This document shows positions 54,381-63,315 of a stretch of 64,000 bases of DNA, piece after piece. Under the pieces are notes generated by a model. It saw only the letters and a program-made list of their open reading frames with translations, was not told the DNA's origin and did no database searches. The stretch's first letter is position 1, and every line of letters begins with the position of its first letter. The stretch is from Candidatus Obscuribacterales bacterium (GTDB lineage Bacteria; Cyanobacteriota; Vampirovibrionia; Obscuribacterales; Obscuribacteraceae): positions 1 through 64,000 of the forward strand of contig JAIELX010000083.1 in the NCBI GenBank assembly GCA_019752635.1, given 5' to 3'. The position numbers were made by a program, and so were the translations under genes.

Positions 54381-56560
54381 CGTCCGGTAGTGCGCGTCAA
54401 TTTTTCGGTCGTTGCGTTGAACATGCGAAGATCCTTCAACAGCCTCAGCTCCACGGCTGAGGCCGCAGCGATGTCGTTCATCTTATGAAGAGTATCGCTG
54501 AGCATTTCGCCGGACCTTATCCGCAAAGCGGTATCCTGAATCGAAGCGGAGTTGGCTGTTGCATATAATTTCTTTAGCAGCTGCTCTGCTTCCGGCAACT
54601 TGTCGGTTCGCTGCAAAGCATTAGCCAGGTTGAGCTCAATCAGCCCTGTATTGGGTCCAGTGGCAGTTCGACCGTGAGCGGCATCGTCAATGGACAAAGC
54701 CTTCTTAAGCGACTCAACCGAGTCAGTCGCGCGTCCGGCTGCTAACTGTGTAGCACCAAGATTGGCAAACTGCAAAGCCAGGTAGTTTTTGTCAACCACC
54801 GGAGCGGTTCTTGCAATTTTCAGCAAGTCCTTCCGCAGCATCTCTGACTCCTCTAACTTCGCCATATGAAACTTGACGTTTGCCAACAACTCCACGAGCC
54901 CCTTCTGCTGGATAGATAGCATTCGCGCAGCTCGGTACTTTGCGATGGCGGTTTCCAAATTTCGTTCGGCTAATCTGTTAAACGAATCGCCCCCTAGTGC
55001 GGTCGGATTAGTAGCAGAGCGCTCACTAAGGCGGGCAATCTGATAGGACGTAAATTGGCTGACAGGACTTCCGACAAGTTTCTCAGGAGACAGGTACGCT
55101 GAGTTCAGGGAGACGTCATTGACCGGAGCACTCATTACACCGGGACGGCCCTCTCGTTGTTGTTGCAACGTTGCATAAACCTCGCCGACTCGTCCATAGA
55201 CGGCGGCGGTCTCCAGGCTGCTTGCTCCCGTCTCTTCAAGCTTTTGAATTGCCTTGTTGAAAACGTTAACAGCCTCGATCAATTGTCCTTGCTGCAGAAC
55301 TCTCTCGCCCAAGTCTACCAAAGATGCTGCGGACATTTTCTTCAGGTGGTAAATATGACCGGCACTATAGACGATATCATGACCGGAATGATATCTGTGC
55401 CTATGATTGACCCTGGCAACTGATGACACACCGAATATCAATATTGTAAGAGTTGCTATGGAAAAAAACAGAGAGGCTCTGCTTCGTTTTTTTAGTGACT
55501 CCTTTAGCGAATCTGTTTTCGAAACTTCTTGTGTGGATTTCGTTTCAGGCACCGCTGCCGCCGACCGATTCATTTCATCGTCGATGGCGTCGAGTATCGC
55601 CGCAATTTCGTCAAATGATCGGGGGCGGTTTTCCTTGTTCTTCTCAAGACACTTCGACACAAGGCTTTCCAAACTCTTCGGGAGAGCCAGGTCGGGAGCC
55701 ACGGCACTCAGTTTCTTGGGACGGCGATTGATCTGCTTCAATACCACCTGCATCTTGGTGCCACCGTCAAAAGGCTTTCGTCCAGTTAGCGCTTCATAAA
55801 GCAAAAGTCCGAAAACATAAACATCACTTTGTGCATCGATGTCACGACCAAGGCATTGCTCAGGGCTGGTATATGAGGGATCAGACAGCAACGCTCCACC
55901 GTTACCGTCCTCATCGGCATCAGCTTGAATGAATCGCGCCAATCCGCCATCCAGCAGCTTTACTGAGAACCCGCCGTGAGCAGTAGTTTGGACAACTATA
56001 TTCGATGGCTTCAAGTTTCGGTGCACCACGCCGACGTGGTGGAGACCGAAAAGTCCTTCCGCAATTTGTTTAAAAATGTCCACGCAATAGTCTGCATCGA
56101 GAAACCCCTGAGACAGGAAGATTTCCTCAAGCGTTGCACCTTCAACATAATCGCTAACTATAGTGGCATTTGTAGTGCCATTGAATTCACAGCTGTATAC
56201 TGCCGCAATCTGAGGATGCGTCAGGTTCGTCATAACTGCGGCATCTTCTTTCAGTCGCTTTGCAGCGGCGGTGTTTCGCAATCTCTCGCCTGTAATTTGT
56301 TTGACAACGACAGGTCTATTTAGTCCGCGTCGAGTAGCTTTACGCGAGTGTCCTAGCATTCCTTTTCCGAGGTCTTCCGCGTAGAGATAGGTGGCGGCAT
56401 CGCTCGACGGTGCTGCAGATTTCGACATGTCCTCACGGGCGGGACCATCATCGGTCTTGGACAGAGGCGTCTCCTCGGAAACTATTAATGTCACAGGATC
56501 GGCTTCGGCGGTAATCACCGTCGAAACTTCTTTCTCATTAGGTCCATCCACCCGGTTCAC
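54377..56560 (-). CDS. Kinase-like protein with TPR-like repeats, probable pseudokinase
   Basis: A 727-residue Hanks-type kinase-like protein. The kinase domain spans about 57-325. The ATP Lys87 (VVVK) and SPE motif are present, but the catalytic loop reads HRN (Asn182 for Asp) and the metal motif reads DGG (204-206) instead of DFG. The glycine loop is also poor (GKGMLGHS). It is thus probably catalytically dead or very weak. A single membrane helix lies near 360-380, followed by ~340 residues of helical TPR-like repeats (LVDLGERVLQQGQLIEAVNVFNK and others) that should face outward. The start is GTG at 56560 with GAGG 6 nt upstream; a TTG one codon earlier is possible. Likely a scaffold or signal-sensing protein. 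Confidence 0.85.
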   Translation of the reverse strand: MNRVDGPNEKEVSTVITAEADPVTLIVSEETPLSKTDDGPAREDMSKSAAPSSDAATYLYAEDLGKGMLGHSRKATRRGLNRPVVVKQITGERLRNTAAAKRLKEDAAVMTNLTHPQIAAVYSCEFNGTTNATIVSDYVEGATLEEIFLSQGFLDADYCVDIFKQIAEGLFGLHHVGVVHRNLKPSNIVVQTTAHGGFSVKLLDGGLARFIQADADEDGNGGALLSDPSYTSPEQCLGRDIDAQSDVYVFGLLLYEALTGRKPFDGGTKMQVVLKQINRRPKKLSAVAPDLALPKSLESLVSKCLEKNKENRPRSFDEIAAILDAIDDEMNRSAAAVPETKSTQEVSKTDSLKESLKKRSRASLFFSIATLTILIFGVSSVARVNHRHRYHSGHDIVYSAGHIYHLKKMSAASLVDLGERVLQQGQLIEAVNVFNKAIQKLEETGASSLETAAVYGRVGEVYATLQQQREGRPGVMSAPVNDVSLNSAYLSPEKLVGSPVSQFTSYQIARLSERSATNPTALGGDSFNRLAERNLETAIAKYRAARMLSIQQKGLVELLANVKFHMAKLEESEMLRKDLLKIARTAPVVDKNYLALQFANLGATQLAAGRATDSVESLKKALSIDDAAHGRTATGPNTGLIELNLANALQRTDKLPEAEQLLKKLYATANSASIQDTALRIRSGEMLSDTLHKMNDIAAASAVELRLLKDLRMFNATTEKLTRTTGR

Positions 56561-56606
56561 CAATCACCTCAAGTAAGCGACAGATAAGTTATTCCCCCGA
56601 AACGGC

Positions 56607-56612
56607 TATAAT
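56607..56612 (+). promoter_or_regulatory. Candidate -10 box of the endonuclease IV gene
   Basis: TATAAT on the plus strand, 31 nt before the GTG start of the endonuclease IV gene. No consensus -35 at 16-18 nt. Confidence 0.4.
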
Positions 56613-56642
56613 CAGCCAGTCAATTGAGACAAGGTGCCGTAA

Positions 56643-57539
56643 GTGTCCCCGCGAAAGTCCAATAAGCCAATCAAACCCTCTTCAGACTCCTTATTAATCG
56701 GAGCACATGTGCGCGGTGGCGTGAAGGGCGCGGTGAAGCACGCGTTGGAAATCGGGGCGCAGTCCATGCAAATCTTCATCGGCTCTCCCCAGACTTGGCT
56801 GGCGCCTGCCCCGACAGCCACTGATGTCTCCTTATTCAGAGCCGGAGTGCAGCAACACAACCTTGGTCCGGTCTTCGTGCACGGGTGCTATCTGGTCAAC
56901 CTGGCGGCTGCATCGATAGAAAATCTGAAGAAGTCAGTGGAGAACCTCTACCTCGGGTTGCGATATGCCGACGCGGTGGGCGCCGCAGGCTTGATTTTTC
57001 ATCCTGGCTCGGCTGGAAAAGCCGATGCAGATGAAGCAATCGAAAAAGTTATCAGGTCAATGGAAATAGTTTTGACTGACTACAAAGGCGACTGCAAATT
57101 GCTTCTGGAGGTGTGCGCCGGTCAGGGCGGTACCATCGGCGATAAGTTCAGCGAGCTGGCGGCGATCCTTGCCGGTTTAGGACACGACAAACGCGTTGGA
57201 GTTGCATGGGATACCTGTCACCTGTTTAGCGCCGGATACGACGTTTCGTCCGAAGAAGGATTGAAGCGCACCATAGACGAGTTTGAGAAACTGATTGGCT
57301 TCGAGTGGCTCTATGCGGTTCACGCGAATGATTCGAAGACACCGCTGGGAGCGCGGCGCGACCGGCACGAGAATATCGGACAGGGACACATAGGCGAAGA
57401 GGCTTTTGCCCGCATGCTCCATGAGCCCCGGTTGCGCGCGCTGCCCTGGATATTGGAAGTACCGGGATTCGAGAATAGGGGACCATGCAGGCGCAGCATC
57501 GAGACTTTGCATCGGCTTGGCGGCTCTGCTACCCGCTAA
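56643..57539 (+). CDS. nfo: Endonuclease IV (AP endonuclease)
   Basis: A 298-residue TIM-barrel AP endonuclease that cuts 5' to abasic sites in base excision repair using three Zn ions. The metal ligands are visible in order: His in VHGCYLVN, His in IFHPGS, Glu in LLEVCAGQG, Asp and His in WDTCHLFSAGYD, His in VHANDSK, Asp and His in RDRHENIGQGHIG, and Glu in ILEVPG. The usual LENTAGQG motif reads LEVCAGQG here, a mild departure. A ~18-residue basic N-terminal extension precedes the family start. The start is GTG with AAGG 8 nt upstream. Preceded by a TATAAT box. Confidence 0.95.
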   Translation: MSPRKSNKPIKPSSDSLLIGAHVRGGVKGAVKHALEIGAQSMQIFIGSPQTWLAPAPTATDVSLFRAGVQQHNLGPVFVHGCYLVNLAAASIENLKKSVENLYLGLRYADAVGAAGLIFHPGSAGKADADEAIEKVIRSMEIVLTDYKGDCKLLLEVCAGQGGTIGDKFSELAAILAGLGHDKRVGVAWDTCHLFSAGYDVSSEEGLKRTIDEFEKLIGFEWLYAVHANDSKTPLGARRDRHENIGQGHIGEEAFARMLHEPRLRALPWILEVPGFENRGPCRRSIETLHRLGGSATR

Positions 57540-57811
57540 TCAAGAATTCAAACGCGAGGATTTTCCGATATGGACACTTGAAGCAGGCACCAATCTATTA
57601 CACCCAAATTTTATTGACTGCTTTACGCGACAAATGCCGGTGTGCGTCATCCCAGTTGCTAGGTTTCAGGACAGGTTTTTTGCTGTCAGGGAGGACCACA
57701 ATAATTGACTATATGGATCTCCCTATATTTTGTCTGGTTTTCTGGAGTGGACCCGGCCGGACTCAAGATGTCAAGATAGAGGCTTGGGGGAATGGATGGG
57801 GGCGCCTGTTC

Positions 57812-58117
57812 ATGGGAATGAGTTGGGCAGAACGGCTGTACGAATTCGGCTACCAGGCCTACAATTCGAACGACTACAGCAATGCAATTAAGTACCTTTC
57901 GTTGGCTGTGCGCGAAAGATTCGATAACTGGAATGCGCATTTCTATTTGGCAATTTCTTATTATCAAACAGGGCAATTCGGCAAGGCTTTCCTTGAATTC
58001 TGCATTCTTGAGAATTGTGCAGCTGATGCTGAGCTTAAGCAGCAAGCAAATGTCGCTTTGAAAAACCTTAAACGAATGCCTATGTTCGCCGAGATGCTCG
58101 CCAGTGGCGCTGCATGA
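57812..58117 (+). CDS. Small TPR-repeat protein
   Basis: A 101-residue protein with about two tetratricopeptide-like helical pairs (GYQAYNSNDYSNAIKYLSLAV, then AHFYLAISYYQTGQFGKAF) and a short helical end. It probably mediates protein contacts; the partner is unknown. The frame is open much further upstream, but that part has unlikely composition. I placed the start at the Met pair 57812/57818, with a G-run about 10 nt before. The 272 bp between it and the endonuclease gene hold no supported gene. Confidence 0.6.
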   Translation: MGMSWAERLYEFGYQAYNSNDYSNAIKYLSLAVRERFDNWNAHFYLAISYYQTGQFGKAFLEFCILENCAADAELKQQANVALKNLKRMPMFAEMLASGAA

Positions 58118-58173
58118 AAGGAGGACCATAACGTTCAATCGTAGAAGTGTGTCCGAAGATGGTCGGAACTCAA

Positions 58174-58207
58174 AAGGCGATAGCTGGTGCAATCGCCTTC
58201 TTTATTT
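58174..58207 (+). terminator. Rho-independent terminator of the TPR gene
   Basis: The stem AAGGCGAT (58174-58181) pairs with ATCGCCTT (58192-58199) around a 10-nt loop and is followed by CTTTATTT. It sits about 60 nt after the TPR gene stop. Confidence 0.7.
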
Positions 58208-58214
58208 GGAGTGA

Positions 58215-58562
58215 TTAGCTTTCCGAGCACGGTCCTGAAACCGGCGAAGCAAGTTCACTTCCACTTGCTCCCGGATTAGGCTCAAGTGGTATGCCGCAGG
58301 CGGACCACCCCGAGCCGCCAAAGAAGCGTAAGAGTTCCTGATAAAGTACGCCTCGTTCGAATATCGAGAGCGCGGAAGGATCTGCTTTTACAGCCAGTCT
58401 TATCTCCTCGAGCGACTTGTCCTTTAAGTCGGCGACGAGGCTCTTGTATCGCTCGCCCAGCAGCTGGCGATTAACCGGCAGTTCAGGAGCCCATTCCTCA
58501 GGCAGATTCCATGGAAAATCTTTCAATGCGCTGATCTCAAGCTTGGGAGCTAGTTCCATCAT
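58215..58562 (-). CDS. Hypothetical small protein
   Basis: A 115-residue soluble protein, mainly helical (ERYKSLVADLKDKSLEEIRLAV and SIFERGVLYQELLRFFGG), with a Gly/Ser/Pro-rich end. No family recognised. Two adjacent ATGs (58562, 58559) are possible starts and neither has a strong ribosome site. Convergent with the TPR gene across the terminator. Confidence 0.5.
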   Translation of the reverse strand: MMELAPKLEISALKDFPWNLPEEWAPELPVNRQLLGERYKSLVADLKDKSLEEIRLAVKADPSALSIFERGVLYQELLRFFGGSGWSACGIPLEPNPGASGSELASPVSGPCSES

Positions 58563-59048
58563 ATACGCTGTATGCGCCTTTGCGTCGAGCTAGTTCCGCC
58601 GAGGAGGTTTCAAGCGCTCTCACCTGAGAACACGATACAACCGTCAGTCGGTCTATTAATCTTACATCGGCAAGCGGAAGAGATACGCAACCTGTACACA
58701 CGATCGCGTTGCTTGCCTAACTTGCGGACTGCTCTCGTGCTAGCGGGCGTTTCGGGGCGTTTTGCCGCTTTTCGCAGGAGCCTTGGTTCTGAATTTTTAC
58801 CGCTAGCAACTAAAGAATTCAGAACCGGCACGTGTCTAGAACGGGAATCCCTGGCGCCTTACAAGACCGAAAGGCGAAGGCGAACACCAGGAATATGAAA
58901 TTTGCAGTAATTGATGGCGGTTTCAACAGTCCGGGTGCTAGACTAAAATTATCGTAGAAAGAACGATTACTGCTTTATGAGACCATCGTAATCTCAACCT
59001 CCGAAATCAGTTTTATCATTCCCCTGAAAAGTCAATGAAGGTTCGACC
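58563..59048. other. Intergenic region upstream of the nad operon
   Basis: 486 bp with no coding region I can support; open frames here have arginine-rich, gene-unlike composition. It contains a perfect 11-bp inverted repeat (58785-58826). An AT-rich TAAAAT stretch near 58945 might be part of the nadC promoter. No tRNA or riboswitch is recognised. Confidence 0.4.
58785..58826. repeat. Perfect inverted repeat upstream of nadC
   Basis: GGTTCTGAATT at 58785-58795 and its exact complement AATTCAGAACC at 58816-58826 are separated by 20 nt. It lies ~220 nt before nadC. No T-tract follows, so it is either a structured RNA element, an operator or a decayed element. Confidence 0.6.
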
Positions 59049-59942
59049 ATGACCACCCCCGTTCCGTGCAACCAAAGTTCAACGGCAGCAGCCATCGGCG
59101 CACTGGATTTGGCGCAACTGGATCAGCTCATCGATTCATGGTTGAGGGAAGACTTTGGTGCCGAAGGTGATATCACCGCGCAAGCAACAGTTCCCGCGAA
59201 CAGCCAGTCCACCGCTACTCTCTGCGTCAAGCAACCAGGAGTTGTTGCCGGCTTAGCAATCTTCGAAAGAATCTTGCACAAGGTTGATTCGGCGATCAAA
59301 TTTGAGGCACTGGTGCTCGAGGGCTCTTATATAGAGAATGTCCCGACGACTGTCGCCCGAGTGCACGGACCGTCTCGTGCCTTGCTGGGAGCCGAACGCA
59401 CCGCTCTAAACATTCTTCAACGCTTAAGTGGAATCGCCACTGTAGCTCGACAGTTTACCGAGTTAGCGACACCAGTCGGCATTCAAATTCTCGACACAAG
59501 GAAAACAACGCCCGGACTTCGAGCACTCGAAAAGTGGGCGGTAAGGACCGGTGGTGGCACAAATCATCGCATCGGATTGTTCGACCGCATTTTGATCAAA
59601 GACAATCACATCGCTATAGCAGGCGGAGTAGCGGAGGCGATCAATGCATCGCGCGAGAAATTCCCGAATCACACCATTGAGGTTGAAGTCACAAATTTCG
59701 ATCAGCTTCAAGAAGCTCTTGATGGGAAAGCGGAAACGATCATGTTGGACAACATGTCACCGACAATGATCAACCAAGCTGTCGCCATGGTTAACGGCAA
59801 AGCATTTATAGAAGTTTCCGGGGGCGTGAATCTCGGCAATATTCGCGATTATCTGATTCCGGGAGTAAACGCTATTTCAATCGGCGCACTGACGCACTCG
59901 GTGAAGAGTGTCGACATAAGCCTGGAAGTAGAGGAGCGATAG
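59049..59942 (+). CDS. nadC: Nicotinate-nucleotide pyrophosphorylase (quinolinate phosphoribosyltransferase)
   Basis: A 297-residue enzyme that converts quinolinate and PRPP to nicotinate mononucleotide, CO2 and PPi. The signature block ILDTRKTTPGLRALEKWAV, then TGGGTNHRIGLFDRILIKDNH, is intact and supplies the Arg, Lys and His residues that bind quinolinate. IEVSGGVNLGNI and the SIGALTHS phosphate-binding end are present. The N-terminal alpha/beta sandwich includes WLREDFGAEGDIT. The start has AAGG 7 nt upstream. First gene of the nad operon; nadA follows after 4 nt. Confidence 0.97.
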   Translation: MTTPVPCNQSSTAAAIGALDLAQLDQLIDSWLREDFGAEGDITAQATVPANSQSTATLCVKQPGVVAGLAIFERILHKVDSAIKFEALVLEGSYIENVPTTVARVHGPSRALLGAERTALNILQRLSGIATVARQFTELATPVGIQILDTRKTTPGLRALEKWAVRTGGGTNHRIGLFDRILIKDNHIAIAGGVAEAINASREKFPNHTIEVEVTNFDQLQEALDGKAETIMLDNMSPTMINQAVAMVNGKAFIEVSGGVNLGNIRDYLIPGVNAISIGALTHSVKSVDISLEVEER

Positions 59943-59946
59943 ACCA

Positions 59947-60924
59947 ATGTTATCAACCCAAGGACCTAGAATAGAAGCTGCTCGCTTAGCTCAACTTACA
60001 GCGGAGATCTACGATCTCAAACGCAAGCGTGATGCGGTAATCCTGGCACATAACTATCAGATTCCTGAGATCCAGGACCTGGCAGATTTCGTCGGCGACT
60101 CACTTGGTCTTTCTCAACAGGCGGCCAAAACACCAGCTAAGACAATCGTATTCTGCGGCGTTCACTTCATGGCCGAGACAGCGGCGATACTGTGTCCAGA
60201 CAAGCGCGTCTTGTTGCCGGATGTGAAAGCCGGATGCTCACTTGCGGACTCTATTACGCTAAAGCAACTGCAGGATTGGAAAGCTGAGCATCCTGGTGCG
60301 GTGGTAGTTTCTTATGTGAACACCACTGCAGAAATCAAAGCTGAAACGGATTACTGCTGCACTTCCGGCAACGCTCTCAAAATTGTTCAATCGATTCCTG
60401 AAGACCGGGAAATTCTGTTCCTGCCGGACCAGTTCTTGGGCTCGTGGGTTCAGAAGATGACCGGTCGCAAGAATATGCACATATGGATGGGCGAATGCCA
60501 CGTCCATGCGGCTATTCCGCCACTGCGCATTGATGAAAAAATGAAAGAATTTCCGAAAGCCGAACTGTTGATTCACCCGGAATGCGGTTGTTTGACACCG
60601 TATCTGGATCGCGTGATCCGCCAGAACGGCAGCTCGCAGCTAAAGATCGCCTCGACGGAAGGCATGATTCAACGGGCAGCAAGCTCGCCTGTAGACGAAT
60701 TTGTGGTGGCAACCGAAATTGGAATTCTTCACCGACTCAAGAAAGAGAATCCAACTAAAACTTTCCATCCCATTGAAAGCGAAATGAGTTGTCGCTACAT
60801 GAAGATGATTACAGTGGAGAATCTCCACAACGCCTTAAAGGAAGACCAGTTCCATATAACAGTTCCGGACGAGGTGGCCCTCAAAGCCAGAACGGCAATC
60901 GATCGCATGGTGTCTATCTACTAG
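59947..60924 (+). CDS. nadA: Quinolinate synthase
   Basis: A 325-residue [4Fe-4S] enzyme that condenses iminoaspartate with dihydroxyacetone phosphate to quinolinate. The three cluster ligands are Cys97 (KAGCSLAD), Cys184 (GECHVH) and Cys282 (EMSCRYMKM). The substrate motif YQIPEIQDLADFVGDSL and FCGVHFMAET are conserved. TSGNALK is also present. Extra Cys (CC in DYCCTSGN, HPECGC) occur as in many homologues. It lies 4 nt after nadC and 27 nt before nadB, so its unstable substrate is made by the adjacent gene product. Confidence 0.97.
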   Translation: MLSTQGPRIEAARLAQLTAEIYDLKRKRDAVILAHNYQIPEIQDLADFVGDSLGLSQQAAKTPAKTIVFCGVHFMAETAAILCPDKRVLLPDVKAGCSLADSITLKQLQDWKAEHPGAVVVSYVNTTAEIKAETDYCCTSGNALKIVQSIPEDREILFLPDQFLGSWVQKMTGRKNMHIWMGECHVHAAIPPLRIDEKMKEFPKAELLIHPECGCLTPYLDRVIRQNGSSQLKIASTEGMIQRAASSPVDEFVVATEIGILHRLKKENPTKTFHPIESEMSCRYMKMITVENLHNALKEDQFHITVPDEVALKARTAIDRMVSIY

Positions 60925-60951
60925 TGAATCACTCCGACGGGAGGGAATCTA

Positions 60952-62598
60952 ATGAACCACCGACATACTCAACGTACACAAAGCGGTCGACTTCTCCGCA
61001 CGGCAATGCGCCAGTTCGATGTCATAATCGTCGGCTCAGGAATTGCAGGACTGCTGCTAGCATGCGAGATGGACAGTCGCGGTCTGCGTACACTGCTGCT
61101 CTGCAAGGGCGGACTGACAGACTCGAATACATCCAAGGCACAGGGCGGGCTCGCAGCAGTAACGGGTGATAACGCCTTTGACTCGCCGGAGCAGCACTTT
61201 ATTGATACGCTCAAGTCTGGCGCAGGACTGACAGATCCTACAGTCGCTCGCATGATGGTGAACGATGGTGCGCGATTGATCGCCCGGTTGGAAGAGATGG
61301 GCGTTCATTTCGATCGCCATTCAGGGAAGCGCGATTTGGCCAGAGAAGGTGGACATGGACAGCCCCGAGTATTGCACAGCAAAGACTCTTCCGGCAAAGC
61401 AATCAGTGATGCATTAATCGAAATGGTGATGCGATCGCGTCGCTTAACTGTTCGCGAATATTGCTTCGCTTCGGATTTGCTGGTTCACGATGGCATATGT
61501 GTTGGTGTGCGAATGGTGGCGGCGGACCGCGAAACCACCGATTTGTACGCCAAGCATGTTGTTCTCTGCACGGGCGGACTAGGACAAGTGTTTGAGCGAA
61601 CCACCAATCCCGAAATTGCCACTGGTGACGGTATTGCTATGGCATTTCGAGCCGGCGCACGATTAGCCGATATGGAATTCGTACAGTTCCATCCAACGGC
61701 ATTGGCGATTCCCGGCCAATCCACTTTCCTGATCAGCGAAGCCGTACGCGGCGCGGGTGCAATCTTGTTAGATAAAGCAGGGGAGCGCTTCGCTTTCAAG
61801 TACAGTGAAGATGGCGAGCTTTCCACTCGCGACATAGTGGCAAAGGCAATCCACAGCACAATGCTGGAGGAGGGCAGCCAATCTGTCCGACTTGATCTGC
61901 GCCCTATCGGCGCAGAGAACATTGCCAACAAGTTTCCAGCTATCGTTGCCGCATGCAGACAACGCGGCGTTAACCCACTTGCGGAGCCCATTCCCATTGC
62001 GCCCGCTGCGCACTATTTCATGGGTGGGATTTTGACCGACTCCTGCGGTCGAACCGATGTCCCCGGGCTCTATGCAATCGGCGAATGTGCCTCAACCGGA
62101 CTACACGGCGCCAATCGCCTGGCAAGCAACTCTCTGCTTGAAGGTGGAGTGATGGCGCTGAGACTAGCGGACTATGTTGCGGGCAACTCGCAGTCAACGT
62201 CGGTGTTGGCACGGCCGAAAGACATCAATCCCTCCGTGATCCTGACGACAAGAGATTGCACAGCGGACAATGTTCAAAACTTCAGACGTACCATGTGCAC
62301 TGCTGCCGGACTTGTTCGCCATGGCGAACGGCTCTCGGCATTCCAATCGCGCCGCGCAGGACCGCTGTTCTTGCCAGTGCCAATGCAACAAAAGGAAATC
62401 GAAGCTGCGAACATCGGTTTGCTTGGCGGCTTGATTGTCCATGCTGCACTCAATCGAAACGAATCGAGAGGCGCTCATTGCCGACTAGACTATCCAGAAA
62501 CTCACGACACCTCCTACCTGCGCCGGTTCTACATCTCACAACATGGCACGGGCTGGCTGCCTGTAACCGAACTCAAACCCACCGTCGTCGGACTATAA
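60952..62598 (+). CDS. nadB: L-aspartate oxidase
   Basis: A 548-residue FAD enzyme of the succinate dehydrogenase/fumarate reductase flavoprotein family that oxidises L-aspartate to iminoaspartate for NadA. The FAD-binding start DVIIVGSGIAGLLLA, the SNTSKAQGGLAAV loop, the substrate region FVQFHPTAL with AVRGAGAILL, and the APAAHYFMGGI motif are present. So is the GANRLASNSLLEGGV end. A ~15-residue basic extension precedes the FAD motif. GGAGGG lies about 6 nt upstream. Last gene of the nadC-nadA-nadB unit; a weak AT-rich hairpin follows at 62623-62644. Confidence 0.97.
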   Translation: MNHRHTQRTQSGRLLRTAMRQFDVIIVGSGIAGLLLACEMDSRGLRTLLLCKGGLTDSNTSKAQGGLAAVTGDNAFDSPEQHFIDTLKSGAGLTDPTVARMMVNDGARLIARLEEMGVHFDRHSGKRDLAREGGHGQPRVLHSKDSSGKAISDALIEMVMRSRRLTVREYCFASDLLVHDGICVGVRMVAADRETTDLYAKHVVLCTGGLGQVFERTTNPEIATGDGIAMAFRAGARLADMEFVQFHPTALAIPGQSTFLISEAVRGAGAILLDKAGERFAFKYSEDGELSTRDIVAKAIHSTMLEEGSQSVRLDLRPIGAENIANKFPAIVAACRQRGVNPLAEPIPIAPAAHYFMGGILTDSCGRTDVPGLYAIGECASTGLHGANRLASNSLLEGGVMALRLADYVAGNSQSTSVLARPKDINPSVILTTRDCTADNVQNFRRTMCTAAGLVRHGERLSAFQSRRAGPLFLPVPMQQKEIEAANIGLLGGLIVHAALNRNESRGAHCRLDYPETHDTSYLRRFYISQHGTGWLPVTELKPTVVGL

Positions 62599-62724
62599 GC
62601 CTTCGCGCCAGCTTTTCCTCTGAAACTAATTGAAACTTTAGTTTGAATCCCTCTCCCAAAGTTTTTCTTCGCACGATGGTAGAATCAACCACGCCGCTGC
62701 AGTCTCCGAACGGGAGCAGACACT

Positions 62725-63171
62725 ATGTCAGCATGGCTTCGCACTTCGCACAGCAAAGCATTCGTCTCAGTGTCGCTACTGGCAATGCTGCTATCCGGCA
62801 CTGGTGCCAAAGCAGAGACCAGTGGCAATGGGATCGTCATTCCAAGTTTCGACGACAAATATTCAGCTTACGTCAGGAATCTTGAGTCCGGAAAAACTGA
62901 TATCGACTACAGTGATTTTCGAAACAGCTTTTTGGAAAGCCGTCAGTTCGACCTGAAGAGAGCGAAACTATCGGAATACACCAACCTGAAGAAGGAGGTG
63001 TATGCTCAGATGAAACAGTCGAATTACCAGGCGATAATTAAGGCTGCAAAAGCAATGCTAAACATTGACTACACCACGGATCAAGGCGACCAGACTTTCT
63101 ACTTCGGAGTAACGCGAATCTTTGCGAGGCTTGAAGAGTCGCTTAGGAAAGGATCCCGGTCGACAAAGTAA
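62725..63171 (+). CDS. Secreted small protein, DUF4919-like
   Basis: A 148-residue protein with a signal peptide (FVSVSLLAMLLSGTGAKA, cleavage likely after AKA). The mature part starts with an extended segment and then DIDYSDFRNSFLESRQF, which resembles the start of DUF4919 proteins. A helical region (KKEVYAQMKQSNYQAIIKAAKAMLNIDY) follows. Length is shorter than usual for that family, so it may be C-terminally truncated. GGAG lies 8 nt before the ATG. No function known. Confidence 0.65.
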   Translation: MSAWLRTSHSKAFVSVSLLAMLLSGTGAKAETSGNGIVIPSFDDKYSAYVRNLESGKTDIDYSDFRNSFLESRQFDLKRAKLSEYTNLKKEVYAQMKQSNYQAIIKAAKAMLNIDYTTDQGDQTFYFGVTRIFARLEESLRKGSRSTK

Positions 63172-63315
63172 ATGTCACCCATCGGGCGCGGCGGCGCGGG
63201 AGCAGCCGCAGGACAGGCTTTCGAATTCAATCGAACAAAAGGGAACCGGATGGCCTGGGCACGCGGCAAAATACTCGCGCCTGAAACGGCGAAGTAAAAG
63301 GCGAAAGTAATTAGG

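Noticed and set aside
58572..58898. Arg-rich open frame upstream of nadC as a gene.
   Set aside because: No ribosome site, gene-unlike composition and interrupted by the inverted repeat; no similarity recognised.
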